Source of the DNA: Thiovibrio sp964588325
GTDB lineage: Bacteria > Desulfobacterota > Desulfobulbia > Desulfobulbales > Desulfurivibrionaceae
NCBI GenBank assembly: GCA_964588325.1
Contig: CAZPOR010000001.1
Span: 248,001-312,000 of the forward strand
Direction: 5' to 3'
DNA: 64,000 bases
In this document: positions 36,650 to 46,086 of the stretch, piece by piece
How positions within the stretch are numbered: position 1 is the stretch's first letter
Layout of the letters: every line of letters starts with the position of its first letter
Notes under the pieces: generated by a model
What the model saw: only the letters and a program-made list of their open reading frames with translations
Databases searched by the model: none
Told to the model about the DNA's origin: nothing
Program-made: the position numbers and the translations under genes

Positions 36650-37702
36650 GTGAATATCCTCATCGTCAAGACCAGCGCCATCGGCGACGTGATCCATACC
36701 CTGCCCGCCCTGAATGCCCTGCGCCGCAAATATCCGGAAGCCAGGATCGATTGGCTGGTGGAAGAGGCTGCGGCTGATCTGGTTATCGGCCATAAAGCCC
36801 TCGATACCGTGCTGGTTTCACGGCGCAAGGCCTGGGTGCGCGATTTGAAGCAGGGGCGGGCGCTGGCAGCCTGGAGGGGATTCGCCGACTTTGTCAAGCA
36901 ATTGCGGGCCACCGAGTACGATCTGCTCCTCGATTTCCAGGGGTTGCTGAAAAGCGGGATTTTTGTCGGGCTGGCCCGGGCCACAAGAAAGGTCGGCTTC
37001 GGCAAGGGCATGGAGCATGCCGAAGGCAGCTACCTTTTTCTCAACGAGCCTGTTCCGCCGGTGAACATGGATCAGCATGCGGCCATCCGGGAGTTGTTGC
37101 TGCTCAAGGCCATCGGTATTGAAAGCGAGGAGATTGTCTTTGATCTGCCGATTACCGATGAACAGCGGGGAAAAATAGGGCCTTTGCTTGCGGCCGAAGG
37201 AATCGACTCGGCCAAACCCTTGGTGGCGATCAACCCCATGACCACCTGGGAAACCAAGCACTGGCGCAATGACCGTTTTGCCCGGGTTGCAGACGCCCTG
37301 CTCGACAGGGGCATGGCGGTTGTTTTCAGCGGTGGTCCGCAGGACGTGCGGGGCATAGAAGAGATTCGCGGCGCCATGACCGGCAAAGCCGCGAGCCTGG
37401 CCGGAAAGACAACCCTGAAGGAATTGGCTGCGCTCTATGAAAGGGTGGCCGTGCTCATTACCACCGACACCGGCCCCATGCATCTCGCGGCGGCAACAGG
37501 CGCGCCGGTGGTTGCCCTGTTCGGGCCGACCGCGCCCTGGCGTACTGGACCTTTTGGTGAGGGGCACAGGGTTCTGCGGGCGGATATCGCCTGCAGTCCT
37601 TGTCTGAAGAGACAGTGCGACCGTGATCATGCCTGCATGACCCAGATCACCGTGGATCAGGTAGTGCAGGCAGCGCTGGCCGTGTCTAAAGGCAGGAGCT
37701 GA
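36650..37702 (+). CDS. waaC: Heptosyltransferase I (GT9)
   Basis: 350 residues from GTG at 36650. GT9 pattern: MNILIVKTSAIGDVIHTLPAL at the start, AINPMTTWETKHW for the ADP-heptose site, then TDTGPMHLAAATGAPVVALFGPT. Adds the first L,D-heptose to Kdo on lipid A; I vs II cannot be fixed with certainty, but ALNALRRKYPEARIDWLVEE favours WaaC. Uses ADP-heptose made with the kinase encoded by rfaE1 at 7.1 kb. The start is 10 bases after the GT2 stop. Confidence 0.85.
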   Translation: MNILIVKTSAIGDVIHTLPALNALRRKYPEARIDWLVEEAAADLVIGHKALDTVLVSRRKAWVRDLKQGRALAAWRGFADFVKQLRATEYDLLLDFQGLLKSGIFVGLARATRKVGFGKGMEHAEGSYLFLNEPVPPVNMDQHAAIRELLLLKAIGIESEEIVFDLPITDEQRGKIGPLLAAEGIDSAKPLVAINPMTTWETKHWRNDRFARVADALLDRGMAVVFSGGPQDVRGIEEIRGAMTGKAASLAGKTTLKELAALYERVAVLITTDTGPMHLAAATGAPVVALFGPTAPWRTGPFGEGHRVLRADIACSPCLKRQCDRDHACMTQITVDQVVQAALAVSKGRS

Positions 37703-37706
37703 TTGC

Positions 37707-38618
37707 ATGGATATCTCCATTGTTATCGTCAACTGGAACACCATGGGGTTGTTGTTGGATTGCCTGGCTTCGGTGTATGCCATGGCCGGGGAGATGCGCT
37801 TTGAGGTGTTTCTGGTGGACAATGCCTCAAGCGATGGCAGCGTTGAGGCGGTGCGGGAGCGCTACCCGCAGGTCACAATCATCCAGAACGAGAAAAACCT
37901 CGGCTTTGCCGCTGCAAACAATAAGGCCTTGCGGATCATGCAGGGCAAGTATGCGTTGCTGCTTAATACCGATACGGTATTGACGGAAGGGGCCATCGCC
38001 AAACTTTTTGCATACCTGGAAAACCATGGGGAGGCAGGCATGGCCTGTGGCCAGTTGCTCAACGCGGACGGCTCCAAGCAGAACTCCATTGCCAATTTCC
38101 CGGGTTTGTTGGGTCTGCTCTGCAATGAAACCGTACTGCGGTTGCTGTGGCCGCGAAGATTTCCCAGTAAACGGCAGGAATATCGGGCGCCCATTGAGGT
38201 GGAATCCTGTATCGGCGCCTGCCTTATGGTGCGCAAGGCGGCCATGGATGCGGTGGGACTGCTGGACGAGCGTTATTTTTTCTTCATGGAAGAAACTGAC
38301 TGGGCTCTGGCCATGCACAGGGGGGGCTGGAAATCAATCTTTGTCCCTGATGCCCATATTTACCATTTGCAGGGGCAAAGCGCCGGGCATAATGTCCGGG
38401 CCAGGATCATGTTTTACCGGGCCCGGTATCTCTATCTCCGCAAGTGGTTTCCGCACCTCTGGCCGCTCCATGGCTTTTTGGTCATGGTACGCCTAGTTAT
38501 CAATGTTTTATTGAACGGCGTCGGCCTGATCATGACCTTGGGGTTGCACGGGGGCATCCGGGGAAGGCTGACGCTGTATCTGCGACTGTTTTTATGGCAT
38601 CTGCGGGGTTGCCCCTGA
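37707..38618 (+). CDS. GT2 glycosyltransferase, rhamnosyltransferase-like
   Basis: 303 residues; AGGAG upstream of the ATG. ISIVIVNWNTMGLLLDCLAS, VDNASSDGS, LLNTDTVLTEGAI and GACLMVRKAAMDAVGLLDERYFFFMEETDWAL are the WbbL-type signature. The final 60 residues have a hydrophobic stretch that suggests membrane contact. Given rfbACDB upstream, dTDP-rhamnose is a likely donor (inference). The stop overlaps the next start (TGATG). Confidence 0.82.
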   Translation: MDISIVIVNWNTMGLLLDCLASVYAMAGEMRFEVFLVDNASSDGSVEAVRERYPQVTIIQNEKNLGFAAANNKALRIMQGKYALLLNTDTVLTEGAIAKLFAYLENHGEAGMACGQLLNADGSKQNSIANFPGLLGLLCNETVLRLLWPRRFPSKRQEYRAPIEVESCIGACLMVRKAAMDAVGLLDERYFFFMEETDWALAMHRGGWKSIFVPDAHIYHLQGQSAGHNVRARIMFYRARYLYLRKWFPHLWPLHGFLVMVRLVINVLLNGVGLIMTLGLHGGIRGRLTLYLRLFLWHLRGCP

Positions 38619-39703
38619 TGCCTTTGGTCACAGGCAAGACCACACTGTCGGGAGCACCGCGCAGCATATTGCTGGTGCAGCTCGGCGATATCGGCGATGT
38701 TGTCCTCTCTACCCCGTGCATCAGGGCGTTGCGGGAAAATTATCCGCAAGCCAGGATCGTGGTTGCCGTGTGGGACAAGGCTGCCGAGTTGTTGGAGGAT
38801 TGTCCCTGGCTTGATCAGGTTCTCGCGGTTACGAAGCGGTCCCGGTCGCTTCGGGAAAAACTCCGCTTTCAGCGTGATTTTTTCCGCAACCTGCGCAGCC
38901 TGCATTGCGATCTGGCCATTGACCTACGAACCGGAACGCGCGGGGCCATAATGGCCTTTCTTTCCGGAGCGCCCCAGCGGATCGGTTTTTATGCCGGGGA
39001 TGGCAAGCTGTGGCGGAATCGCCTTTTTACCGGTCTCCTGCAGCGGGAATACACCCCTGATCTGCATGTTGTCGACTATCTCCTCGGATTGCTCGCCGCC
39101 TTCGGGATTATAACCGAACAGCAAACCCCGGAGATTGCCGTTGCTGGGGGTAAGCAGGAGGAAATCCGGCTTCTTTTCGAGCGAGAGGGGATGTGCCGGG
39201 ATAAAAAGCTTATCGCCGTGCAACCGTTTTCCCTCTGGCAATACAAGGAGTGGGGCAAGGAGAAATATATCGCCCTTATCCAATGGCTGGTAAAGGAACA
39301 GGGGGCGGCGGTGCTTGTCACCGGCTCGATCGCGGAAAAAGACCGGGCCGAGGAAATTGTTCGGAGTTGTGGCGCGGGATGCTATAATTTCGCCGGGAAG
39401 ACCTCCATCGCCATGTATGCGGCTTTGTTGCAGCAATGCCGGTTGTTCATAGGGGTTGATAGCGCCGGCCTGCATATAGCGGCGGCGGTGGGAACCCCCA
39501 CGGTCGGGATATTCGGGCCGTCCTCTCCGGTGTCCTGGGCGCCGAGGGGCAAGCTGCACCTCACCGTCCGGAAAAACCTGTCCTGTGTTCCGTGTCGGCA
39601 CAAGGGGTGCCATGACAGCGAGAAGAGCGCCTGTCTGGATGAATTGACGCTGGAAGAGGTTAGGGCTGGGGTGGAGTCGCATCTGCGCAATGCGTTGCAG
39701 TAA
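38618..39703 (+). CDS. GT9 heptosyltransferase-family protein
   Basis: 361 residues from the ATG at 38618 that overlaps the preceding stop; an in-frame ATG at 38594 is possible. RSILLVQLGDIGDVVLSTP at the start, QPFSLWQYKEWGKEKY for the donor site, and GVDSAGLHIAAAVGTPTVGIFGPSSP near the end. Similar to RfaQ/WaaF-like core heptosyltransferases. Cys-rich tail (LSCVPCRHKGC) is common in this subgroup. Exact acceptor cannot be told. Confidence 0.83.
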   Translation: MPLVTGKTTLSGAPRSILLVQLGDIGDVVLSTPCIRALRENYPQARIVVAVWDKAAELLEDCPWLDQVLAVTKRSRSLREKLRFQRDFFRNLRSLHCDLAIDLRTGTRGAIMAFLSGAPQRIGFYAGDGKLWRNRLFTGLLQREYTPDLHVVDYLLGLLAAFGIITEQQTPEIAVAGGKQEEIRLLFEREGMCRDKKLIAVQPFSLWQYKEWGKEKYIALIQWLVKEQGAAVLVTGSIAEKDRAEEIVRSCGAGCYNFAGKTSIAMYAALLQQCRLFIGVDSAGLHIAAAVGTPTVGIFGPSSPVSWAPRGKLHLTVRKNLSCVPCRHKGCHDSEKSACLDELTLEEVRAGVESHLRNALQ

Positions 39704-39786
39704 TCGTTCGGACTAGCTGCCCGCGCTTTTTTAGGAACAATCATAAAACGCAAGAGAAGAGGGGGCCCTGGAAAGGGCGGAATGCA

Positions 39787-41022
39787 ATGGATTTGAATGC
39801 GGCATCAACGGATAATCCCAGTAAAATTGTTTCTTTTTTAGCCGCAAGTATTCCTGTCCTCCTCGGGGTTTTTGTTTTTCTGGTCCCGTTTCCCCACACA
39901 ACGACGATCAAGGAGATATGCTATTATTTGTCGGTGTTCTTTGTTGTTGCCCTGCTCCTGTTTAGAAAAATACAATTTTCTTTTCAGACGCCCCTGGCTG
40001 TTCCGATGATTCTTTTTGTGGCCTGGTGTTTTTTGGGTCTTTTTTTCGCAGTGAACCCGGCAAACAGCAGGCATGATTTCTATGCGCATTTATTGAAGTA
40101 TATTCTCCTCTATTTCATTCTGGTTAATGGTTTCTGTTCACTAAAAAAAATGTCGATTCTCTCCTGGATACTCATCGTTTCCGCTTCAAGTCTCTTTGTC
40201 TGGCGCCTGTACTATTACTATGTACAGCTCGGCACCCCTTTTGCCGAGAGGTTTGGCGCAGGCTTCACCGAGGTGACCACCAATCTGGTTGGAATCATCG
40301 CCGTAGTTTCCATTGTTTTCAGCATGCACAACGTCTCCCAAGCCAAAGGGTGGCCCGGGAGAATATTGTTTGCAAGCTGTATTCTGCCCGCCCTTGCCGT
40401 AATTTTTTTGGCGCAGACCCGAAGCGCGCTGCTTGCCTTGGCTGTTTCCTTGCTGGTTGTTCTTTCTGCGCGGAAGAAGGTTCTCGGCGGAATTTTGTTG
40501 TTGCTTGGGGTGCTCCTGTCTGTCAGTCCAGTCGGGGGGAGATTTACAAGTAACATGACCGACAATCTGAGAATTAAGCACGGACTGCTTGTGTGGGAGG
40601 TAGTGAAGGATTATCCCGTAACCGGGATCGGTTTTGGCATGCAGACATTTGGTGGAGATCTGGATTTGCAACGCTACAATTCCAGGTTGCCGGAAAAGTT
40701 TCAGGGGCAGGATATCTTATTGAATCCCCACAATATGTATACCGACATTGCGGTGCGCACCGGCATTCCGGGTATCATCCTTTTTTTTGGGATCATGCTT
40801 TCTTTTTTTCGTATGCTGTGGCAGGTCCGGAAAAATGGTGCGAGCGACAACATTGCCTCGTGGGCAAAAGCTGTTTTTGCAGCAGGGCTGTCATTTTTTA
40901 TAATTGGATTTTTTGAGCCGGTTTTCAGCCATTATCCCGAGTCGGTTCTCTGTGTGATTTTTGCCATGGGGACAATATTGTGGCGAATCAACAGGGATAG
41001 TCGGCCCTCGATGACAGAATAG
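39787..41022 (+). CDS. O-antigen ligase (WaaL-family) membrane protein
   Basis: 411 residues with about eleven to twelve hydrophobic segments. The large periplasmic loop in the second half (about 265-325) carries the family region GLLVWEVVKDYPVTGIGFGMQTF and LLNPHNMYTDIAVRTGIPG, including the conserved His of the ligase/polymerase superfamily. Joins undecaprenyl-linked O-chain to lipid A core. An O-antigen polymerase of the same superfamily is the alternative. GC content falls from this gene onward. Confidence 0.8.
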   Translation: MDLNAASTDNPSKIVSFLAASIPVLLGVFVFLVPFPHTTTIKEICYYLSVFFVVALLLFRKIQFSFQTPLAVPMILFVAWCFLGLFFAVNPANSRHDFYAHLLKYILLYFILVNGFCSLKKMSILSWILIVSASSLFVWRLYYYYVQLGTPFAERFGAGFTEVTTNLVGIIAVVSIVFSMHNVSQAKGWPGRILFASCILPALAVIFLAQTRSALLALAVSLLVVLSARKKVLGGILLLLGVLLSVSPVGGRFTSNMTDNLRIKHGLLVWEVVKDYPVTGIGFGMQTFGGDLDLQRYNSRLPEKFQGQDILLNPHNMYTDIAVRTGIPGIILFFGIMLSFFRMLWQVRKNGASDNIASWAKAVFAAGLSFFIIGFFEPVFSHYPESVLCVIFAMGTILWRINRDSRPSMTE

Positions 41023-41030
41023 GAGTTGTG

Positions 41031-42173
41031 ATGGGGCCGGCCGAGGTGAAGAAGATCGCAGTGGTCATCCCGAAATATGGGCTGGTGGGCGGAGGCGAGC
41101 AGTTTGCCTTGCTCCTGACGGAAAAAATCGCCCGAAACCCCCGCTACGATGTCCACGTTTTTGCCAATAAATGGAAGGCGGTTTCAGGAAATGTTTCCTT
41201 TCATTTTGTTCCCATGATCCGATTCCCACGATTCCTGACCACAATAAGTTTCGCTTTTTTCGCCAATGCCGCCATTGCCTGCCGGGATTTCGATCTCATT
41301 CATACGCATGACCGGATATTCCATGCCGATGTCTTTACCATGCATGGAGTGCCGCATCGTTTCTGGGTCCGGGAAGTCCGGAAAAAAAGGCTGAGTCTTT
41401 TCGATCGCGTAACCGCATGGGTCGAGCAGCGGTTGATAGCCGATCACCGATGCAGATTTCTGTTGCCGGTATCCAGCCTGGCTTTGGAGAAATTCAGCCG
41501 GGAATTCGGTGTGGAGAGAAGCCGGGTTCGGGTGATCCATCCCGGGATCGAGCTTGCGCGGTTTGACCTGCCGGATCGTGCGGAGAAACGGGGGGCGATC
41601 CGAAAAAAATTCGGCATAGGGATCGATGATTTTCTGGTGTTATTCGTGGGCATGAACTTTGAGCTCAAGGGCTTGCAGACCGCAATTTCCGCGCTTGCCA
41701 AGGCAAAGGCCAAACTGCCGGGCAAGGAGATGAAATTACTTGTCGTGGGGAAAGGGAATCAGGACAAATATCGTAAAATTGCGGCAGATCGTGGGGTAGG
41801 AGGGGATGTTCTTTTTGCCGGGGTGCAACGCGAAGGCATCGAGGAAATATATGCGGCCTCGGAGGTCTGTGTCTTGCTGTCCGGCTTTGACACCTTCGGC
41901 ATGACCGTGCTGGAGGCCATGGCCGCTTCGCTTCCGGTCATCATCAGCACCCAGGTTGGGGCCAAGGATATTGTAATCGATGGCGAGCATGGTTTTATTG
42001 TTGCCAGGGAGGATGCGGAAACAGTGAGCATCCATTTGGGGTCGTTGTGCGATGAGCAGCGCAGGGCAAGGATGGGCAGGGCCGCGCGCCAGCGAGCCGC
42101 AGAGCATTCCTGGGATGAGGTTGCAGACAAGGTTGTCACCATCTACGAGGAGATAGTGTCCGCGCCCCCCTGA
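41031..42173 (+). CDS. GT4 glycosyltransferase
   Basis: 380 residues from the ATG at 41031 (AGGAG directly after the previous stop). GT-B fold: VVIPKYGLVGGGEQFALLL; RVIHPGIELARFDLPD; donor-site LFVGMNFELKGLQTAI, SGFDTFGMTVLEAMAASLPVIIS. Resembles WaaG-type core glucosyltransferases. Ends in a 38-base convergent overlap with a GT10 gene. Confidence 0.85.
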   Translation: MGPAEVKKIAVVIPKYGLVGGGEQFALLLTEKIARNPRYDVHVFANKWKAVSGNVSFHFVPMIRFPRFLTTISFAFFANAAIACRDFDLIHTHDRIFHADVFTMHGVPHRFWVREVRKKRLSLFDRVTAWVEQRLIADHRCRFLLPVSSLALEKFSREFGVERSRVRVIHPGIELARFDLPDRAEKRGAIRKKFGIGIDDFLVLFVGMNFELKGLQTAISALAKAKAKLPGKEMKLLVVGKGNQDKYRKIAADRGVGGDVLFAGVQREGIEEIYAASEVCVLLSGFDTFGMTVLEAMAASLPVIISTQVGAKDIVIDGEHGFIVAREDAETVSIHLGSLCDEQRRARMGRAARQRAAEHSWDEVADKVVTIYEEIVSAPP

Positions 42174-43125
42174 GGCAATAATCCCACAAGGTGCCAGAGG
42201 TTTCCGGCACCAGGTGGATTGTGACGCGTTTGCCCGTGCCGCGGTCTTGTTGCGCCAACCGCTCAATGTGGGAGACGAGCATGGGAAAGAGATTGTATCG
42301 GTTCAACACGGCGTCCCTGGCGTCCTGTCTTTCCTGCCGGGATTCCTCATAGCGCTTGCGTGCGAGGCATTCTTCGATGATGGTGATGGCCTGTTCCGGT
42401 TGCCGGAGGTCGATCTTGGTGAGTGATTTTTCTGGAAAATATTTTTCGATATTGGGGCAGCCGTAATAGATGGGATGGCAGTCGGCCAGAAACGGGTCGG
42501 AGATTTTTTCCGTCCAATAGTCGTTGACGGCGCAATTTTCAATGGCGATATGATATTTGTACGGGGCAAGGGCGTCCCATTTGTCTTCGATCTCTCGGAT
42601 TCCTCGCCCGAACACATCAACACGGTCGCCAAAATGATTTTGCAGGGCGCTGACAAAGGCAAGGCGCAGCCGATGCCCGTCACTGAAGGCCTTGGTGGAA
42701 GAGATGACGGACAGTTCTTTTCTTTTTTCATACTGGGTGATGGCCGAGAGCTCGTCGTAATCCTTTGACCACGACAGATTCACATGGTCCTTTTGGCGTC
42801 GGCCGACATGCCAGGGGAGCCCGGGTTGGTCGATGATTTTCCCGGGATGATTGAAATCGGCGCGGCAGGTGATGACAGTCGCAAATTGGTCGAGGAATGC
42901 GGGGCGGTACTGCTTGAGAGTGGGGGGTTCCGCTGTGATCAGGATGGTGTTTTCCTTTGGGCAGTAGGCGGATTCCCCATGGGGCATCCCTTCAAATACC
43001 ACCCAGTAATCACAGGTTTTTTCTGTGTGATCCAGAATAAACTGGTAATTGCCCCAAATGCCCCCATGGTGAGAAGTCTGTCTTGCTATTGGCCAATTCG
43101 GATATGTGAGCTTTATTTTTAGCAT
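42136..43125 (-). CDS. GT10-family (fucosyltransferase-type) glycosyltransferase, copy A
   Basis: 329 residues. The C-terminal GT10 donor-binding domain is clear: YKYHIAIENCAVNDYW, TEKISDPFLADCHPIYYGCP, then EKYFPEKSLTKIDL. The N-terminal half includes WVVFEGMP and ITAEPPTLKQY. In this family the donor is usually GDP-fucose, but no GDP-fucose biosynthesis genes are in the window. Divergent from copy B with an 82-base AT-rich gap; base composition is nearer the genome norm than copy B. Confidence 0.85.
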   Translation of the reverse strand: MLKIKLTYPNWPIARQTSHHGGIWGNYQFILDHTEKTCDYWVVFEGMPHGESAYCPKENTILITAEPPTLKQYRPAFLDQFATVITCRADFNHPGKIIDQPGLPWHVGRRQKDHVNLSWSKDYDELSAITQYEKRKELSVISSTKAFSDGHRLRLAFVSALQNHFGDRVDVFGRGIREIEDKWDALAPYKYHIAIENCAVNDYWTEKISDPFLADCHPIYYGCPNIEKYFPEKSLTKIDLRQPEQAITIIEECLARKRYEESRQERQDARDAVLNRYNLFPMLVSHIERLAQQDRGTGKRVTIHLVPETSGTLWDYCLRGARTLSPRRW

Positions 43126-43207
43126 GATTATTTTGGGTTCGCGTCCAATATGTAAATCTTCTGAGAATATTCGAGGATAATTTAATAGGGGATTATATAC
43201 GATTCGT

Positions 43208-44170
43208 ATGATTATTGTGAAATTATCAACCCCTCTGTTTGGGGTGCCGCAGGAGGTGTTGGCTAATATTTTAAAGCAGACCCCCTCGTGCCGTGGAAGG
43301 TGGGAGGGGATTCAATTGTATGCAAATACCGATATCGAGTCATGCGATTTTTATATCGTGTTTGAGGGCTTGGAAAAAAAAGAAAAAATACTATGCCCTC
43401 CTCAAAACACGGTTTTTGTGGCGGCCGAGCCATCCTCGCTGAAGCGCTATGATGAGTCATTTCTTGCGCAATTCGCAACAGTAATTACCTGCCAACGCGG
43501 GATGAAACATTCCAATAAACATTATAGCCAGCCAGGCCACACCTGGTTTATCAAGAAAAACTATGATGAGTTGATGCGGACTGCATCCGTGCAAAAAAAT
43601 AAATTGTTGTCAATCGTAACCAGTAATAAGCAGGAGAGTGAAGGGCACAAAAAAAGATATGAGTTTTCTCTGAAGCTCAAGGAGTATTTCGGCGAGGCAG
43701 CGGATTTGTATGGCCGGGGAATACATGAGTTTGAAGACAAATGGGATGTTCTGGCTCCTTATAAATATTCTGTCGCCATAGAAAACTACATTGAGCCGGA
43801 TTGGGTAACGGAAAAGATTGGGGATTGTTTTTTGGCGCATACTTTTCCTTTTTATTACGGGGCGCCAAATGTGTCAAAATATTATAGGGAAGAAAGTTTC
43901 GTAACTATTGATATAGATAATTTCGCATTGTCGTCCGGAAAGATTGAAGAAGTTGTTGCTGATGAATTTCATTATGAAAATAGTTTGCCTGCTTTGCTTG
44001 ACTCAAAAACAAGATATCTGAATAATGTCAGCCTCGTCCCCATGCTGCATAATTTTATTATGGCTGGGATTTGCAAGGGAAAACAACACAAAGAACCGAT
44101 GGTTTTTTATCCGGAAAAGAGCAAGGCTTTTTTGTTCTTTAAAAAGATGTTCAAGCTCCGGAGTAATTGA
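43208..44170 (+). CDS. GT10-family (fucosyltransferase-type) glycosyltransferase, copy B
   Basis: 320 residues, a diverged paralogue of the adjacent gene: the block EFEDKWDVLAPYKYSVAIEN, then TEKIGDCFLAHTFPFYYGAP and SKYYREESFVTIDI match copy A closely, while the rest is more diverged. Markedly AT-rich for this window, with frequent AAA/AAT codons, suggesting recent acquisition. No clear ribosome site, so the ATG at 43208 is the longest reasonable start. Followed 3 bases later by a GT2 gene. Confidence 0.83.
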   Translation: MIIVKLSTPLFGVPQEVLANILKQTPSCRGRWEGIQLYANTDIESCDFYIVFEGLEKKEKILCPPQNTVFVAAEPSSLKRYDESFLAQFATVITCQRGMKHSNKHYSQPGHTWFIKKNYDELMRTASVQKNKLLSIVTSNKQESEGHKKRYEFSLKLKEYFGEAADLYGRGIHEFEDKWDVLAPYKYSVAIENYIEPDWVTEKIGDCFLAHTFPFYYGAPNVSKYYREESFVTIDIDNFALSSGKIEEVVADEFHYENSLPALLDSKTRYLNNVSLVPMLHNFIMAGICKGKQHKEPMVFYPEKSKAFLFFKKMFKLRSN

Positions 44171-44173
44171 GCC

Positions 44174-45130
44174 GTGAATCCCAAGGTGTCAATCTGTATT
44201 CCTGCTTACAAGCAGCCTGATTCCATTGTGAGAACATTGGAATCGATAAAGAGTCAGGATTTTTTGGATTTTGAAGTCGTGGTGAGCGATGACACCCCGG
44301 ATGAATCCGTATACAGGGCGTGTGAGAGATTTCGCACATGTTTCCCGATTCAATATCTGAAAAATAACAAGAGTCTTGGCTCCCCAGGGAATTGGAATAG
44401 GGCCGTTGATGCGGCATCGGGAAAATATATCAAGATCATGCATCATGATGATTATTTTTCGGATAACGCCAGTTTGGGAGCCTTTGTCGCTTTGCTTGAG
44501 GACCATCCTGGGGCAGGTTTTGCCTTTAGCGGTTCGAATAATGTTGACCAGAACGGGCAGCTTCGTTTTGTGCATTCTGCCAAGAAAAAACAGGTGGAAA
44601 CGCTGCGCCGCAATCAGAATGTGTTGTTCTTCGGGAATTTTATCGGGGCGCCGAGCGCCACGATTTACAGGAAGGATTTAGGCGTTCGGTTTGACGAAAA
44701 TTTGAAATGGGTCGTTGATCTGGATTTTTATTATTCAATAGTAAGATTGAACAGCCATTTTTGTTATACGGAAAAGCCTCTGGTGTCAGTCTGTATTGGT
44801 GGTGATGACCGGGTGACATCTGCCTGTGAAAATAATAAATGTGTAGAGATTTATGAGTGGTTCTATTTTTATAAGAAATTACGCACTATCGATTCTTCTT
44901 GTTTTTGTTATTTTAATTTTTTTTGGAACTTATTGAAAAAATATAAAATTTATTCTTCTAAAGATATCTCCGCCTGTGGCGTCAATTTTCAGGTGCCGGG
45001 ATATGTGGAGCATATCTTGTCTTGTTTTGGTGTTTTTAGACGGATTGCAGACGTTAAAGTTATGAATAAGGTATTACGCGTTATGTGTTTTTGGTGCTGG
45101 GTGTTCCGGGAGCGTTATTTGCTTAAATAA
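44174..45130 (+). CDS. GT2 glycosyltransferase
   Basis: 318 residues from GTG at 44174. VSICIPAYKQPDSIVRTLES, VVSDDTPDESV and KIMHHDDYFSD (DxD site) identify the GT-A family 2 fold. The C-terminal third is AT-rich and poor in motifs; EHILSCFGVFRRIADV and a basic RERYLLK end may sit on the membrane. The 3' end overlaps the convergent methyltransferase gene by 16 bases. Confidence 0.82.
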   Translation: MNPKVSICIPAYKQPDSIVRTLESIKSQDFLDFEVVVSDDTPDESVYRACERFRTCFPIQYLKNNKSLGSPGNWNRAVDAASGKYIKIMHHDDYFSDNASLGAFVALLEDHPGAGFAFSGSNNVDQNGQLRFVHSAKKKQVETLRRNQNVLFFGNFIGAPSATIYRKDLGVRFDENLKWVVDLDFYYSIVRLNSHFCYTEKPLVSVCIGGDDRVTSACENNKCVEIYEWFYFYKKLRTIDSSCFCYFNFFWNLLKKYKIYSSKDISACGVNFQVPGYVEHILSCFGVFRRIADVKVMNKVLRVMCFWCWVFRERYLLK

Positions 45131-46077
45131 AAACAAGCTTGGTCCCCATTGTGCTCGGTGTTCAACTTTTTGGCTAATTCCCTGTATGCTATAATTTCTT
45201 CTTTGGTGAAGATGTTTTTCTCTGGGGAATTGGTAAAGGACCGACTCGCATTCAGGGGGATATCCTGTTTGTATTGCTCGCTTCCTAAAAATTGAAATTC
45301 GTTGGAATCGTACACAATTTTGGTGATCCGCAAACCTGCTTTGTCCGCCAATAACGACATGCTTTTTTGGGTATGCAAGAAAAAATGCCTCGGCGCATCC
45401 AACTGCACCCAGTGCTCGCCGTATGTTCTCCAAGCATAACTATCACACAGCGGGATTCGCAGCAGGATGCGCCCGTTGTCCGCAAGGGCTTCTTTAAGCT
45501 TGGCCAATAAGGCAAGCGGATTTGCTGCATGTTCGAAAGAATGGTGCATCATGATACAGTCAAATTGTGACTGTAATTCGGCAATATCGCATTTGTGAAT
45601 TGTTACATTGTTTTCGTGGTGGATATCTTGGGTGATGAAGGGGTCCACTCCGGCAAGATTTGTAAAGCCCTCTTTATGCATGCTGAGAAGAAGATCCCCA
45701 GAACCACACCCCACATCAAGAATTTTTGAAGTTGTGGTTAGGTTCAATCCCTTGAACCACTCGAAATATTGAGGAGGTTTGTAAATCTTCGTTAATATTT
45801 TTTTTATAAAATTGCTTTCCCCAAGACAGTATTGTAGCCGTTGTTTTTTTAGAAGCTTTTTCAGGGGAGAAGTTTTTTTATTCTTCTGCGATTGCAGCGA
45901 GTAGTAAGTGTCCGGGTAGTACCGAGCCATATCCTCAGGGATGTTTGTAATCTGCAGGCAACCGCAATTGGCACATGCAAAATAGTCGAATTCATCTCTG
46001 GTGCCGAGCATCATTTCTCTGAAAACGTAATTTTTGTTGTCCGAGGTGTTTTGGCATATTCCGCAGATGTTCATCAT
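45115..46077 (-). CDS. Class I SAM-dependent methyltransferase with N-terminal zinc ribbon
   Basis: 320 residues. N-terminal four-Cys unit: CGICQNT (Cys5, Cys8) and ACANCGCLQI, a pairing often seen in sugar or lipid methyltransferases of O-antigen clusters. SAM site ILDVGCGSGDLLLSMHKEG, then FDCIMMHHSFEHAANPLALL and LLRIPLCDSYAWRTYGEHWVQ. Acceptor unknown, probably a sugar of the O-chain. Start is ATG at 46077, itself followed by ATG. Confidence 0.82.
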   Translation of the reverse strand: MMNICGICQNTSDNKNYVFREMMLGTRDEFDYFACANCGCLQITNIPEDMARYYPDTYYSLQSQKNKKTSPLKKLLKKQRLQYCLGESNFIKKILTKIYKPPQYFEWFKGLNLTTTSKILDVGCGSGDLLLSMHKEGFTNLAGVDPFITQDIHHENNVTIHKCDIAELQSQFDCIMMHHSFEHAANPLALLAKLKEALADNGRILLRIPLCDSYAWRTYGEHWVQLDAPRHFFLHTQKSMSLLADKAGLRITKIVYDSNEFQFLGSEQYKQDIPLNASRSFTNSPEKNIFTKEEIIAYRELAKKLNTEHNGDQACFYLSK

Positions 46078-46086
46078 GGATTCGCG

